Source of the DNA: an uncultured Acetatifactor sp.
GTDB lineage: Bacteria; Bacillota; Clostridia; Lachnospirales; Lachnospiraceae
Assembly (NCBI GenBank): GCA_934433135.1
Contig: CAKRZO010000004.1
Coordinates: 178,832-242,831, forward strand
Reading direction: 5' to 3'
Length of the DNA stretch: 64,000 nt
The notes under the pieces were generated by a model, which made no database searches, had not been told where the DNA came from, and worked only from the letters and a program-made list of their open reading frames with translations. Shown piece after piece: positions 25,952 through 35,342 of this stretch (position 1 is the stretch's first letter; the number at the start of each line of letters is the position of its first letter). A program made the translations under genes and the position numbers.

Positions 25952-27827
25952 GTGGGAAGAGAAAAAGAAAACCATTGCGGAAACGATGAATGAATCGCAA
26001 AAGCTTGCCATAATGCACGGAAAGGGACCCATGCTGGTACTGGCGGGTCCCGGTTCCGGCAAGACTTTTACCATCACAAACCGCATTCTCTATCTGATCG
26101 AAGAATATCACATCTTACCGGAGCAAATTCTGGTCATTACCTTTACCAAAGAAGCTGCCAAAAGTATGCAAAACAGATTTAACCGGATGACATCTGTTCC
26201 GATGCCGGTTCATTTCGGTACATTTCACGCCGTATTTTATCAGATTCTTATGAAATCAGGAGCCTTTGTGCGAGGGGCAAGACTGCTTGGCGAGGCAGAG
26301 AAAAGGGTACTTATCTTTCGCATCCTCTTAAAACATTGTCCCGGAGAGGATACCGACCTTTTAAAAGAAGAATGCGCAGCGGTTTTGGGTGCATTCGGCT
26401 ATTATAAAAATACCGGGAATCGTGAAGAAGCGGCAAAAAGAATGCCGCCTTCCTTAAAGGATCATTTTTCACTTCTTTTTGCAACTTATGAATCTGTCAC
26501 AAAAAAGCAGAAAATGCTGGACTTTGACGATATTCTGTATCAATGTTATCATCTGTTAAAAGAAAACGAAGAGGTTCGCCGACAGTGGCAGAATCAGTTC
26601 CGCTATTTTTTGATTGATGAATTTCAGGACATGAATCCCATTCAATATGACATTATACGGCTTTTGGCCGGAAAAGAAAGTAATCTTTTTGCAGTAGGGG
26701 ATGATGATCAGTCGATTTATGCCTTCCGCGGTGCCGACCCGTCTCTGATGAAGCGTTTTCTTGCGGATTATCCTGCATGTCGTCAGGTTCTTCTGCATTT
26801 GAATTATCGAAGCAGTCCGGAAATCGTGAAGGCTTCCTTGAAAGTCATTGAGGAAAATAAGAACCGTCTGCCTAAAAGACTGGAGGCAGCAGACGCTTTC
26901 GGAACGGATATTGCCTTTGTGTCCGTGAAGGAATTCGGGGACAGAAAGGAAGAGTTCGCTTATTTGATAAAACAGTTAAAGGAGATTCCCGAAGAGGAAC
27001 AGGGAGAGACGGCAATGCTTTTTCGGACCCATCTGCAGATGCAGCTTATGGCCGGAGAGTTGCGGAAGCAGGAAATTCCTTTTTTGATGAAAGAAAAGAG
27101 TTTCTGTCTGTATGATCATTTCATTGCCAAAGATATCCGGGCTTACTTTCAATTTGCCCGCTGCAAAGACCGCAGTTCCTTTTATCAGATTATGAATAAA
27201 CCATTTCGCGGGCTGGGAAGAGAGTGCGTTTTAAACGATCCGGTTTCCTTTGCTGAAATGAGACGGCATATTCTTGATTATGCGCCGAAAGAGGAACAAA
27301 GAAAAATCCTTGCGCAAATGGAGCGTCTGGAGACCGGTATCCGGCAGCTGGAGCGGCTTCGCACGGGACTGGGAATCAAGTTCCTTCGCAAGGGACTTTC
27401 CTATGACCGATATCTGTATCAGAAAGCGCTTGGAGATAAGGATAAACGGAAGGAATGGATGGAAGTCCTGGAAAGCCTGTCAGAAGAAGGCGAGCGGTTT
27501 CCGGATTATGAGGATTGGCTGCTCTATCAGGAAATGATTCGCAAAAAACAGGAGACCGAAATGCAAAAGCCGGTCACTGGGAAAGCGGAAAACCGCATCC
27601 ATCTGTTGACCATGCACGCTTCTAAGGGACTGGAATTTAGGAGAGTGTATTTGACGGATGTCAATGAAGGCGTTTATCCTCACGGACGTATGTGCAGTCC
27701 GGAAGAGACGGAAGAGGAGCGCAGGCTTTTTTATGTGGGAATGACACGCGCAAAAGAAGTTCTGGAAATCCTCTGTCTGAGAGAATATCCGGAACTTCCT
27801 TCCCGTTTTTTAAGACCTCTTCTTTAA
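25938..27827 (+). CDS. UvrD/Rep-family DNA helicase
   Basis: The product is about 630 aa, shorter than classical UvrD or PcrA (about 720). SF1A motifs in order: Walker A GPGSGKTFTITNRI, LIDEFQDMNPIQYD, GDDDQSIYAFRGADP, LNYRSS, MHASKGLEFRRVYL and FYVGMTRAK. The enzyme is expected to unwind DNA 3'-5' in repair. The start is uncertain: TTG 25938 has AAAGGA upstream and overlaps gltX, while ATG 25986 gives a clean helicase N-terminus but a weak ribosome site. The stop overlaps the convergent DUF1292 gene by 4 bp. Confidence 0.87.
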   Translation: MNRTEWEEKKKTIAETMNESQKLAIMHGKGPMLVLAGPGSGKTFTITNRILYLIEEYHILPEQILVITFTKEAAKSMQNRFNRMTSVPMPVHFGTFHAVFYQILMKSGAFVRGARLLGEAEKRVLIFRILLKHCPGEDTDLLKEECAAVLGAFGYYKNTGNREEAAKRMPPSLKDHFSLLFATYESVTKKQKMLDFDDILYQCYHLLKENEEVRRQWQNQFRYFLIDEFQDMNPIQYDIIRLLAGKESNLFAVGDDDQSIYAFRGADPSLMKRFLADYPACRQVLLHLNYRSSPEIVKASLKVIEENKNRLPKRLEAADAFGTDIAFVSVKEFGDRKEEFAYLIKQLKEIPEEEQGETAMLFRTHLQMQLMAGELRKQEIPFLMKEKSFCLYDHFIAKDIRAYFQFARCKDRSSFYQIMNKPFRGLGRECVLNDPVSFAEMRRHILDYAPKEEQRKILAQMERLETGIRQLERLRTGLGIKFLRKGLSYDRYLYQKALGDKDKRKEWMEVLESLSEEGERFPDYEDWLLYQEMIRKKQETEMQKPVTGKAENRIHLLTMHASKGLEFRRVYLTDVNEGVYPHGRMCSPEETEEERRLFYVGMTRAKEVLEILCLREYPELPSRFLRPLL

Positions 27828-28147
27828 TTGTCTTCTTCCACAATTTCGTCGAATTCGCAGTTATCCAGATATTCATCAAAAGCATCGGCTACATTTTCAT
27901 ATTCTTCATCATCTTCGATGTAGCACAGCTGCGGTTCTTCGTTGGAATCCTCCGGATTCTCGGAATATCCGTAAAACCAGACCTCGCCGTCCTCGTTTTC
28001 ACCGTTTTCATCCAGCGGTAATAATGCAATATAATCTTTACCGGTTACTGTAAGAATCGTAATTACGGCACAATTTACAACACTGCCGTCTTCCAGTTCC
28101 AATTCAACGGTCATTTCTTCCTCAGCCGGATTTTCTTTCTTTCCCAT
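27824..28147 (-). CDS. DUF1292 protein
   Basis: This 107-aa acidic protein has the DUF1292 pattern TVELELEDGSVVNCAVI, YIALLPLDEN and EVWFYGYSE, and a strongly acidic C-terminus. The family (YrzB-like) is widespread in Firmicutes and has no known function. The start at 28147 (MGKKENPAEEE) was chosen over a longer frame from 28183 because AGAAAGGT lies upstream. It is convergent with the helicase gene, and stop codons overlap. Confidence 0.82.
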   Translation of the reverse strand: MGKKENPAEEEMTVELELEDGSVVNCAVITILTVTGKDYIALLPLDENGENEDGEVWFYGYSENPEDSNEEPQLCYIEDDEEYENVADAFDEYLDNCEFDEIVEEDN

Positions 28148-28235
28148 TTTTAATAACCATACCTTTCTGCAGACAATTTGCATAGATCATTCGTTTTTGT
28201 TATGTCTTTGACTGCAGGTATAGTATATCAATTCA

Positions 28236-28443
28236 TAACAGTTCAGTCAAGCATTCTTGCGGATTTAGAATACTTTGTTGTAACAGTTCAGCTGCGCTAT
28301 TCACAAAGCTTTTCGCATGCTTCGCAGCTGCTCATAAATCTGGCGCTAAGCTCATACATAAATGCCTTCTAGGCATTTTATGCAGGTAGATTTTCATGCG
28401 AGCATGAAATCTACCCACAAGAATGTATGTCTGAACTGTTACT
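28236..28443. repeat. Palindromic intergenic repeat, full copy E plus an adjoining partial arm
   Basis: 28236-28280 is a partial copy (TAACAGTTCAGTCAAGCATTC). 28281-28443 is a full copy ending GTCTGAACTGTTACT, nearly identical to copy D reversed. With nearby sequence it fills the 371-bp gap between the DUF1292 and GH13-like genes, and its right edge supplies the -35 box of the next promoter. Confidence 0.88.
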
Positions 28444-28471
28444 TTACTTTTAAAAAAAAAGAAAGTATAAT
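28443..28471 (+). promoter_or_regulatory. Promoter of the GH13-like gene
   Basis: TTTACT (28443-28448), 17-bp A-rich spacer, TATAAT (28466-28471). The -35 begins at the last base of the repeat. Confidence 0.68.
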
Positions 28472-28518
28472 AACATTATCGCATAGAGAGTAGCAGAGTA
28501 CAGAAAGGGATATACGGA

Positions 28519-30378
28519 ATGGGGATTAGTGTAATGATTCAGAAGGAAACGGAGCGTTATCCGTTAGGGGTATCAAGGCAGGAAGGGGGACTGCGGATTG
28601 CTTTTGTTTCCGGGGCGCACAGCTGCGGTATCATTCTGGAGCAAAAGGGAGAGGAAATCCGGGTTCCTTTTTCCGAAGAGTTGAGAACAGGAAATGTTTA
28701 CCGTCTTTTTTTGAAAATGGCGAATACCCGGAATCTTGCTTATTGTTTTTATGAAAGTGATGATAAGGGAATAGAAACGATCGTTCCGGATCTTTACGGA
28801 AAAGTATTTGTCAACCGGCTGCCATTCGGGGTTTATCAGGAGGAGAGCAGTTTCCGGGCCGGATTTCCGGGTACGTTTTCCTGGGGAGAAGAAAAAAAAC
28901 CGCTACTTTCCTATGAAGAATCCGTTGTTTATTGTCTGCATGTCAGAGGATTCACCAGACATGCCTCTTCCGGAGTGCGTCATAAAGGTACTTTTGCGGG
29001 ACTTACGGAAAAAATTCCTTATCTGAAAGAACTGGGAGTGACTACTTTGGAGCTGCAGCCGGCATATGAATTTGCAGAGAAAGAGAAGCCGGCAGACTCG
29101 ATGCACGCTTCCCGTGTATCTTCTTTCCAGACTTTTCCTTTGCCAGACTTAAATTATTGGGGGTACAAAAAAGGATATTATTACGCGCCGAAATCCTCTT
29201 ATGCTGCCGCAAAGGATCCCTGCAGGGAATTTAAAGAGATGGTGAAGGCGCTTCATCGGGCCGGCATGGAAATCGTAATGCAGTTTTATTTTTCCGCCGA
29301 TATTCCGGCTTTGGAGATCCCTAATATTCTGAAATACTGGATGGAGGAATATCATATTGACGGTTTTCATCTGATTGAGGACCGAAGTATGGCGCAGCTT
29401 CTGGCAAAGGATCCGGAGTTTTCCGGAGTGAAGCTGTGGTATTCCGGGTTTGATACGGATAGTATTTACGGCTATTTTCAAAAACCGGTTTCTAAAAACT
29501 TGGGTGTGTATGAAGCTGCCTGGCAAAAGGATATGCGGTGCTTTTTAAAAGGGGATTCCGGTATGTTGCAGACCGCTTTAAGGCATCTGTGCGGTGTCTC
29601 GGAACAAACGGGACGGATTCATTATTTTTCTACCTATTGCGGTTTTACCATGATGGATATGCTTTCTTACACGGAAAAGCATAACGAAGCTAACGGAGAA
29701 GATAACAGAGACGGCGAAAGGGATAACTTCAGCTGGAATTGCGGAGAAGAAGGGAGTACCCGTAAAGGGAAGGTACTTGCTCTGCGCAAAAAGCAGTTCC
29801 GGAATGCAATGATGCTGTTGTTTTTATCTGCGGGAACGCCGTTGCTTTTTATGGGGGATGAGTTCGGTAACACTCAGAAAGGAAACAACAATCCTTATTG
29901 CCAGGATAATGAGATCAGCTGGGTGAATTGGAAAGATCGGAAAAAGAATCAGGATCTGTATGCTTTTACCAAAGAAGTAATTGCGGTTCGCAAAGCCCAT
30001 CCGGTTTTTCGAAAAGACAGGCTGCCGGATTTTCGGGACACCCTTTCCTGCGGTTATCCGGATATTTCCTATCATGGTATCTGTGCCTGGATTCCTTCTT
30101 TGTCGGAAAAAGACAGACAGGCGGGAATTTTCTATTACGGGAAATATGCTTCCGATCAGTCCTTTTATCTGGCAATCAACCTGCATTGGGAAAGTAAAAA
30201 GCTTGCATTGCCCAAACTGCCCGGAAAGCAGAAATGGCAATTATGCATGGCAACAGATGAAGTTATTTTAGATGAAGCGGAAGGAAACAGTCTGGTTCTC
30301 CCACCCCGAAGCATCGCATTGTATATAAGTAACAGTTCAGAGGAAGGAAATAATGTTACACGCATGGAAACATTTTAA
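28519..30378 (+). CDS. GlgX/pullulanase-like GH13 homologue with all catalytic residues lost
   Basis: The product has 619 aa. Homology to glycogen-debranching GH13 enzymes is clear from LKELGVTTLELQPAYEF, YWGYKKGYYYAPKSSY, KHNEANGEDNRDG and GNNNPYCQDNEISW. Yet the active site is gone. The DVVYNH region reads QFYFSA (255-260), the nucleophile position in GFRFD is Ile286 (GFHLI), the acid/base position in AEPWD is Ser309 (YSGFD), and the substrate His-Asp of TAHDGF is Tyr373-Cys374 (TYCGF). The frame is intact, so this looks like a retained pseudoenzyme, perhaps a glycan-binding or regulatory protein. The C-terminal tail (SNSSEEGNNVTRMETF) is read from a repeat arm and overlaps the next gene by 26 bp. 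Confidence 0.85.
   Translation: MGISVMIQKETERYPLGVSRQEGGLRIAFVSGAHSCGIILEQKGEEIRVPFSEELRTGNVYRLFLKMANTRNLAYCFYESDDKGIETIVPDLYGKVFVNRLPFGVYQEESSFRAGFPGTFSWGEEKKPLLSYEESVVYCLHVRGFTRHASSGVRHKGTFAGLTEKIPYLKELGVTTLELQPAYEFAEKEKPADSMHASRVSSFQTFPLPDLNYWGYKKGYYYAPKSSYAAAKDPCREFKEMVKALHRAGMEIVMQFYFSADIPALEIPNILKYWMEEYHIDGFHLIEDRSMAQLLAKDPEFSGVKLWYSGFDTDSIYGYFQKPVSKNLGVYEAAWQKDMRCFLKGDSGMLQTALRHLCGVSEQTGRIHYFSTYCGFTMMDMLSYTEKHNEANGEDNRDGERDNFSWNCGEEGSTRKGKVLALRKKQFRNAMMLLFLSAGTPLLFMGDEFGNTQKGNNNPYCQDNEISWVNWKDRKKNQDLYAFTKEVIAVRKAHPVFRKDRLPDFRDTLSCGYPDISYHGICAWIPSLSEKDRQAGIFYYGKYASDQSFYLAINLHWESKKLALPKLPGKQKWQLCMATDEVILDEAEGNSLVLPPRSIALYISNSSEEGNNVTRMETF
30328..30340. repeat. Single arm of the palindromic repeat, copy F
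   Basis: AGTAACAGTTCAG inside the 3' end of the GH13-like gene, directly before the DUF5662 ribosome-binding site. Confidence 0.6.
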
Positions 30379-30919
30379 AACCATTACAAAGCACAGGCAT
30401 CTGGTGGCAGTCGGTTGTTTTCAGATCGGTCTGTACCGTCAGGGGCTTATGCATGATCTGTCCAAATACAGTCCAACGGAATTTTTGGTAGGCGCCAGGT
30501 ATTACCAGGGGAATCGAAGCCCCAATAATGCCGAACGGGAGGAAAAGGGATATTCCGCCGCCTGGCTGCATCATAAGGGCAGGAATCGCCATCATTATGA
30601 GTATTGGATCGATTACAGTCTTGATTCGGATGCGGAGGGGTGCATGGTACCGGTTCCTATGCCGGATAAGTATATTGCCGAGATGATCATGGATCGGATT
30701 GCGGCCAGTAAGGTCTATATGGGCGAAGCTTATACAGATGCCTCTCCGCTGGAATATTATTATCGGGGGACTGACAGGGCGCCCTTACATCCTTATACCA
30801 GAAGACACCTGGTATTCTTGCTGGAAATGCTTGCCGAGAAAGGTGAACAGGAAACTTTCCGCTATATCAAAGAGGTATTTCTGGTTAAAACAGGCACTTC
30901 TTCAAAGTCTCATGAATAA
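30353..30919 (+). CDS. DUF5662 protein
   Basis: This 188-aa protein is of the DUF5662 type. Histidine-rich motifs MHDLSKYSPTEF, LHHKGRNRHHYEYW and a conserved DRIAASKVYMG are visible; the spacing recalls a metal-binding helical fold, possibly HD-like, but no function is known. AGGAAGGAAATA precedes the ATG, inside the end of the GH13-like gene, so the two genes are probably co-translated. Confidence 0.8.
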   Translation: MLHAWKHFKTITKHRHLVAVGCFQIGLYRQGLMHDLSKYSPTEFLVGARYYQGNRSPNNAEREEKGYSAAWLHHKGRNRHHYEYWIDYSLDSDAEGCMVPVPMPDKYIAEMIMDRIAASKVYMGEAYTDASPLEYYYRGTDRAPLHPYTRRHLVFLLEMLAEKGEQETFRYIKEVFLVKTGTSSKSHE

Positions 30920-30959
30920 AATAAGGTAAGTAACGGTAAAGAAGATTTTGGAGAAAACA

Positions 30960-31370
30960 ATGAATTGTATCTGGATTCTTTTATTGCTTTGCTGCAGCCA
31001 GTGCTGCGGAAACGGTAATACAGGATGCGGCACAAATGTCGGTCGAAGCTGCGGTTGCGGACGGATCGGCAGAGATAACAGCCGATTCGGTGCCATGTCC
31101 GATATGCGCAGGGGAGAACGGAGCGGAGATTGCGGCTGCGAGGCGGAACGTGACCGGCGCCGGGAAGAACGTAGGGAAGAGTGCAGAGAGGAACGCAGAG
31201 AAGAAAGAAGAGAGGAAAGAGAAAGAAGAGAAGCTACCTGTGACTGCGGCTGCAACGATGGCTGTGCAGGAACCGGCAGAAACAATGAAAATGTCAGAGA
31301 GTCATGCTGCGATAATACCAGAGATACCGGAAATAACCGTACCATGGATAGCAGATATCCGCGGATCTAG
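30960..31370 (+). CDS. Small Cys-rich, Arg/Glu-rich protein
   Basis: The product has 136 aa. The N-terminus MNCIWILLLLCCSQCC is hydrophobic and Cys-rich, a short membrane or signal-like segment. CG-rich motifs follow (CGCGRIG, DCGCEAE), then a highly charged segment built of RREER/EERRE units (residues about 64-92), then CDCGCNDGCAG and a polar tail. GGAG lies 6 bp before the ATG. I do not recognise a family. The composition suggests a surface, spore-coat or metal-binding protein, by inference only. An alternative frame in the same DNA (31036-31383) is less convincing because it lacks a ribosome site. Confidence 0.6.
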   Translation: MNCIWILLLLCCSQCCGNGNTGCGTNVGRSCGCGRIGRDNSRFGAMSDMRRGERSGDCGCEAERDRRREERREECREERREERREERERREATCDCGCNDGCAGTGRNNENVRESCCDNTRDTGNNRTMDSRYPRI

Positions 31371-31429
31371 TAAAACATGCTGATACCGGAGAATAACCGA
31401 GGCTTTTGAATCGGTGCAGAAGTGTAAAC

Positions 31430-31475
31430 AAAAAGCAGGAGGCGAACGGTTTTGTTGATCAGCCTCCTGCTTTTT
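31430..31475. terminator. Bidirectional terminator
   Basis: AAAAAGCAGGAGGC paired with GCCTCCTGCTTTTT around an 18-nt loop. A-run on one side and T-run on the other suit both the Cys-rich gene and the convergent pot operon. Confidence 0.88.
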
Positions 31476-31490
31476 CTGCTTTGAATTGTT

Positions 31491-32555
31491 TTAGTTAGCA
31501 GATTTTACTTCTTTCCAGAAGTTATTGTACATCTCATCGCCTTCTTCTCCGAGATAAAGGAAGGTTTCCAGATTCTGGTATTTGGACAGATCCGGGAAAG
31601 CGATTTCCGAATTGCGGATATCGTCATCTTCAATCAGTGCCTGGGCTGCGGTATTCGGTGTGGAATACGTAATATATTCGAAGTTTAACAGTGCGATATC
31701 TGCACGGCACATGAAATCAATGAATTTTTCCGCATTTTCTTTATTCTGGGCATTTTTCGGAATCACCCATCCGTCAATCCAGACATTAGTGCCTTCCTGC
31801 GGAATGACATAAGCGAGATCCGGATTTTCTCTCTGGGTATAAATGGCTTCGCCGGAGTAAATGACGCCGATTGCCGCCTCGTTGCCGATCATTTTATCAC
31901 GCACCTGGTCAATGACATAAGCCTGAACCAGGGGAGCCTGTTCGATCAGGGAATCTCTTGCGATTTTTAATTCATCCTCATCCAAGGTATTCATGGAAAA
32001 ACCGTTCAGCTTCAGGGCAACCATGAAAGCATCTCTGACGGAATCCTGCATGAGAATGTTGTCGGCATATTTCTCATTCCAGAGAATGGACCAGCTGTCT
32101 ACCGGTTCATCCACCATGGTCGTATTATAGAGAATTCCCACGGTGCCCCAGCAGTAGGGAACGAAATACTTATTCTCCGGGTCAAAAGCCTTGGCTGTTT
32201 CATAGTACTGTTCCCCGATATTGGCCTTGGCATTCGGCATGTTATCAAAGTCGAGTTCCTGGATCAGATCGTTTTTCAGAAGCTTCTCTACCATATAATC
32301 AGACGGGCAGATCACATCATAAGCGGAAGTGCCGGCTTCAATTTTCGGGTACATGATTTCATTTGTCTCAAATTCATCATAAACCACTTCAATTCCGGTC
32401 TCTTTTTCAAACATGGTAATGGTTTCGGGATCAATATATTCTCCCCAGTTGTAAACATAAACCTTTCCGTTTTTTCCGGCATCGCTGTTTTTGCAGCCGG
32501 AGAGAAGAGCGACACTCAAAAAGCAACTTAAAAACAATATCAGTAATTTTTTCAT
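31491..32555 (-). CDS. potD: Spermidine/putrescine-binding lipoprotein
   Basis: The product has 354 aa. Lipoprotein signal with lipobox LLSGC at about residues 17-21. The mature part starts KVYVYNWGEYIDPETI, the characteristic PotD/PotF N-terminus, and contains YDVICPSDYMVEKL. It captures polyamines outside the membrane and hands them to PotBC. It is the last gene of potABCD and overlaps potC by 4 bp. Polyamine specificity (putrescine versus spermidine) is not readable here. Confidence 0.93.
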   Translation of the reverse strand: MKKLLILFLSCFLSVALLSGCKNSDAGKNGKVYVYNWGEYIDPETITMFEKETGIEVVYDEFETNEIMYPKIEAGTSAYDVICPSDYMVEKLLKNDLIQELDFDNMPNAKANIGEQYYETAKAFDPENKYFVPYCWGTVGILYNTTMVDEPVDSWSILWNEKYADNILMQDSVRDAFMVALKLNGFSMNTLDEDELKIARDSLIEQAPLVQAYVIDQVRDKMIGNEAAIGVIYSGEAIYTQRENPDLAYVIPQEGTNVWIDGWVIPKNAQNKENAEKFIDFMCRADIALLNFEYITYSTPNTAAQALIEDDDIRNSEIAFPDLSKYQNLETFLYLGEEGDEMYNNFWKEVKSAN

Positions 32556-33343
32556 TTCCTAAGATTCCTTTCTTTACTTTTTTCCTTCGGTGTATGATTA
32601 ATCAGAAGGAGCAAAATCAACACAGCCGTAAAAATAATCGTGGAAAGAGCATACATTTCCGGTTTGATTCCTTTTTTTACTTCTGTATATATTTTCGTGG
32701 ACAGTGTATCAATGCCGGGGCCTTTGGTAAAGTGGGTGATGATAAAATCATCCAATGACATGGTAAATGCCATCAAAAACCCGGATAAAATTCCGGGCAG
32801 GATGTCCGGAAACACCACTTTGAAAAAAGCCTGCAGGTGGGAGGCTCCCAGATCCAGAGCCGCCTCGTAAGTATGGGGGTTGAGCTGTTTCATTCTCGGC
32901 ATAACACTTAAAATGACATAAGGTATATTAAAAGTGATATGAGACAGAAGAATGGTAAAAAAGCCGAACCGGAATTTTAAGCTTAAGAACAGCAGCATTA
33001 ACGAAATTCCTGTTACAATGTCTGCATTCAGCATGGGGATATTGGTGATCCCCATGATAATTGTCCGGCTTGTTTTTTTCATGCTGTTAATGGAGATGCA
33101 GGCAACGGTTCCGATGACGGTGGCGATCAAGGCGGACAAAAGCGCAATGATCAGCGTATTCCATAATGCGGAAAGAATGGCATCGTTCCGAAACAGGGAA
33201 GCGTACCATTTTAACGTAAACCCGCCCCATTTTGCCCTGGTCTTGCTGGCATTAAAGGATAAAACAATCAAAGTGCCGATGGGCGCATACAGGAAGATAA
33301 AAATCAGAGCAATATAAATCTTCTGAAGGATGGATCGTCTCAT
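32552..33343 (-). CDS. potC: Spermidine/putrescine ABC transporter permease PotC
   Basis: This 263-aa protein has six transmembrane helices and the permease EAA motif YEAALDLGASHLQAFFKVVFPDILPGI near residues 160-185, the coupling site for PotA. It overlaps potB by 4 bp and potD by 4 bp. It forms the membrane channel with PotB. Confidence 0.92.
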   Translation of the reverse strand: MRRSILQKIYIALIFIFLYAPIGTLIVLSFNASKTRAKWGGFTLKWYASLFRNDAILSALWNTLIIALLSALIATVIGTVACISINSMKKTSRTIIMGITNIPMLNADIVTGISLMLLFLSLKFRFGFFTILLSHITFNIPYVILSVMPRMKQLNPHTYEAALDLGASHLQAFFKVVFPDILPGILSGFLMAFTMSLDDFIITHFTKGPGIDTLSTKIYTEVKKGIKPEMYALSTIIFTAVLILLLLINHTPKEKSKERNLRK

Positions 33344-34152
33344 ATCACAGCCCCCTCTCCGTTTTTATCCGTCACAGCGCTGATTACCATATTAAAGATG
33401 ATAAACAGCATCAGCACGATGGAAAGACCGCTTCCCAAGTGCCAGTTGCCGGTCTGGGTGAATTCCTGCTCGATGACATTTCCGATGAGCAGGATCTTGC
33501 TTCCGCCCAAAATATTGGAAATGACGAAAGTTGTAAGTGCCGGAACAAAAACCATGGTAATGCCGCTGATGATTCCCGGAACGCTCAAAGGGAAGATAAT
33601 TTTCAAAAAAGTCTGAAGCTCATTTGCCCCCAGATCTCTTGCGGCATTGATGACATTTTTATCTATTTTCACCAGTACATTATAAATCGGCAGCACCATG
33701 AAAGGCAGGAAATTGTATACCATACCAAGAATAATGGCGCCGGGCGTATTGATAATTTTCAGCGCCGGAAGCTTGAAAAAAGCCAATATGCTGTTAATGA
33801 CACCCGTCTTTTCCAGTAACGTCTGCCAGGCCATCGTCCTTAGCAGAAAATTCATCCACATGGGAAGGATAAAAATCAATACCAGGAAAGAATCCTTATT
33901 CACGTTCATTCTGCTTAAAATCATAGCCAGAGGATAGGCCAGAAGAAAGCAGATAACCGTGCTGACCAAGGAAAGTTTTACCGCTTCCCACAAAGCCTTG
34001 GAATGTTCCGGGGATGCAATTGCCAGGATATTGTCTAATGTAAAAGCACCTGTTTTATCAGTCAGACCGTAGTAAAATACCATACATAAAGGCACCAGAA
34101 TAAAAGCTGCTGACCAGAACAGGTAAGGAACGGACAAAGCTTTTCTATTCAT
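33340..34152 (-). CDS. potB: Spermidine/putrescine ABC transporter permease PotB
   Basis: This 270-aa protein has six transmembrane helices and EAA loop NAARDLGANELQTFLKIIFPLSVPGI. N-terminal MNRKALSVPYLFWSAAFILVP is the usual first helix. It overlaps potA by 8 bp, which suggests strict co-translation of the operon. Confidence 0.92.
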   Translation of the reverse strand: MNRKALSVPYLFWSAAFILVPLCMVFYYGLTDKTGAFTLDNILAIASPEHSKALWEAVKLSLVSTVICFLLAYPLAMILSRMNVNKDSFLVLIFILPMWMNFLLRTMAWQTLLEKTGVINSILAFFKLPALKIINTPGAIILGMVYNFLPFMVLPIYNVLVKIDKNVINAARDLGANELQTFLKIIFPLSVPGIISGITMVFVPALTTFVISNILGGSKILLIGNVIEQEFTQTGNWHLGSGLSIVLMLFIIFNMVISAVTDKNGEGAVI

Positions 34153-35218
34153 TGACTCCTACGGCCTCCTCATCCTCGGAAACAGGCTTATTCATAATCT
34201 GGATATTAAACGGATCTACCAGTATGCCGACTTCTGTTCCGACCTGAAACATTTTCGTGGAATGAACCAGCCATTCATAACCGCCGGCCATCACTTCCAT
34301 TTCATAATGAACGCCTTTAAAAATCAGATGAGTAACTTTTCCCTTCAGTGCGGATTTCTCCGGGGAGACCAGTTCCACATCTTCCGGACGAATCACAACA
34401 TCGACTGGTTTATTGCGGCCGAAACCTTCATCCACGCAGGCAAAGCGGACACCCAGAATTTCCACCAGGCGATCCTCTACCATAACCGCATCGATGATAT
34501 TGCTGTCGCCGATAAAATCCGCAACAAAAGCATTCTCCGGTTCATTGTAAATGCGTTCCGGGGAGCCGATCTGCTGGATATAACCCTGGTTCATGACCAC
34601 AATGGTATCGGACATGGTAAGAGCTTCTTCCTGATCATGGGTAACATAAATAAAGGTAATACCCAGTTCATTTTTCAGACGGATCAATTCATATTGCATG
34701 TCCTGACGAAGCTTTAAGTCAAGCGCACCTAACGGTTCATCTAAAAGAAGCAGCTTCGGTTCGTTGACAATCGCTCTTGCGATGGCAATCCGCTGCTGTT
34801 GACCGCCGCTTAAAGAATCCGGCATCCGGTTTTCAAAACCGTCCAGATTCACCAGTTTTAAGGCATATTTGATTTTATCCCGGATATAACTTTGACTTTT
34901 TTTCTTTATTTTTAATCCAAAAGCAATGTTTTCCGCGATTGTCATATGGGTAAAAAGAGCATACTTTTGGAAGACAGTATTCAGCTGTCGCTTATTTGGG
35001 GGAAGATTGGTGATATCGCGCCCACCAAAAATAACCTGACCGTTGTCAGGCTTTTCAAAACCTCCCAGAATACGAAGAGTTGTCGTCTTGCCGCAACCAC
35101 TGGGGCCTAAAAGGGTCAAAAACTCATTTTCACGGATATACAGGTTTAAATCGTCTAAAACTGTCTGCCCGTCGTAAGATTTGGAGATGTTAACAAGGTT
35201 AACCAAAGCATCTTTCAT
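34145..35218 (-). CDS. potA: Spermidine/putrescine ABC transporter ATP-binding protein
   Basis: The product has 357 aa. Walker A GPSGCGKTTTLR, ABC signature LSGGQQQRIAIARA, Walker B LLLLDEPLGALD and the H-loop VTHDQEEA are intact. A C-terminal TOBE-like regulatory domain (about residues 240-350) is present. It energises polyamine uptake. It is the first gene of the operon, with its promoter at 35283-35311. Confidence 0.94.
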   Translation of the reverse strand: MKDALVNLVNISKSYDGQTVLDDLNLYIRENEFLTLLGPSGCGKTTTLRILGGFEKPDNGQVIFGGRDITNLPPNKRQLNTVFQKYALFTHMTIAENIAFGLKIKKKSQSYIRDKIKYALKLVNLDGFENRMPDSLSGGQQQRIAIARAIVNEPKLLLLDEPLGALDLKLRQDMQYELIRLKNELGITFIYVTHDQEEALTMSDTIVVMNQGYIQQIGSPERIYNEPENAFVADFIGDSNIIDAVMVEDRLVEILGVRFACVDEGFGRNKPVDVVIRPEDVELVSPEKSALKGKVTHLIFKGVHYEMEVMAGGYEWLVHSTKMFQVGTEVGILVDPFNIQIMNKPVSEDEEAVGVNE

Positions 35219-35282
35219 TTCGCAAACCTACCCTTTCTAACCATATTTATAGTATTCTGACGCCTGTATGGCAATCACATCA

Positions 35283-35311
35283 ATTTTATACAGAAACCGC
35301 CAGAAAGTCAA
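35283..35311 (-). promoter_or_regulatory. Promoter of the potABCD operon
   Basis: On the minus strand: TTGACT (35306-35311), 17-bp spacer, TAAAAT (35283-35288). Confidence 0.75.
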
Positions 35312-35342
35312 CGAGAATTTCAAAAAACAACAAAAAAAACTA

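Noticed and set aside
30902..31345. Ser/Leu-rich frame antisense to the Cys-rich protein
   Set aside because: Low-complexity reflection of the Arg/Glu repeat, without a ribosome site.
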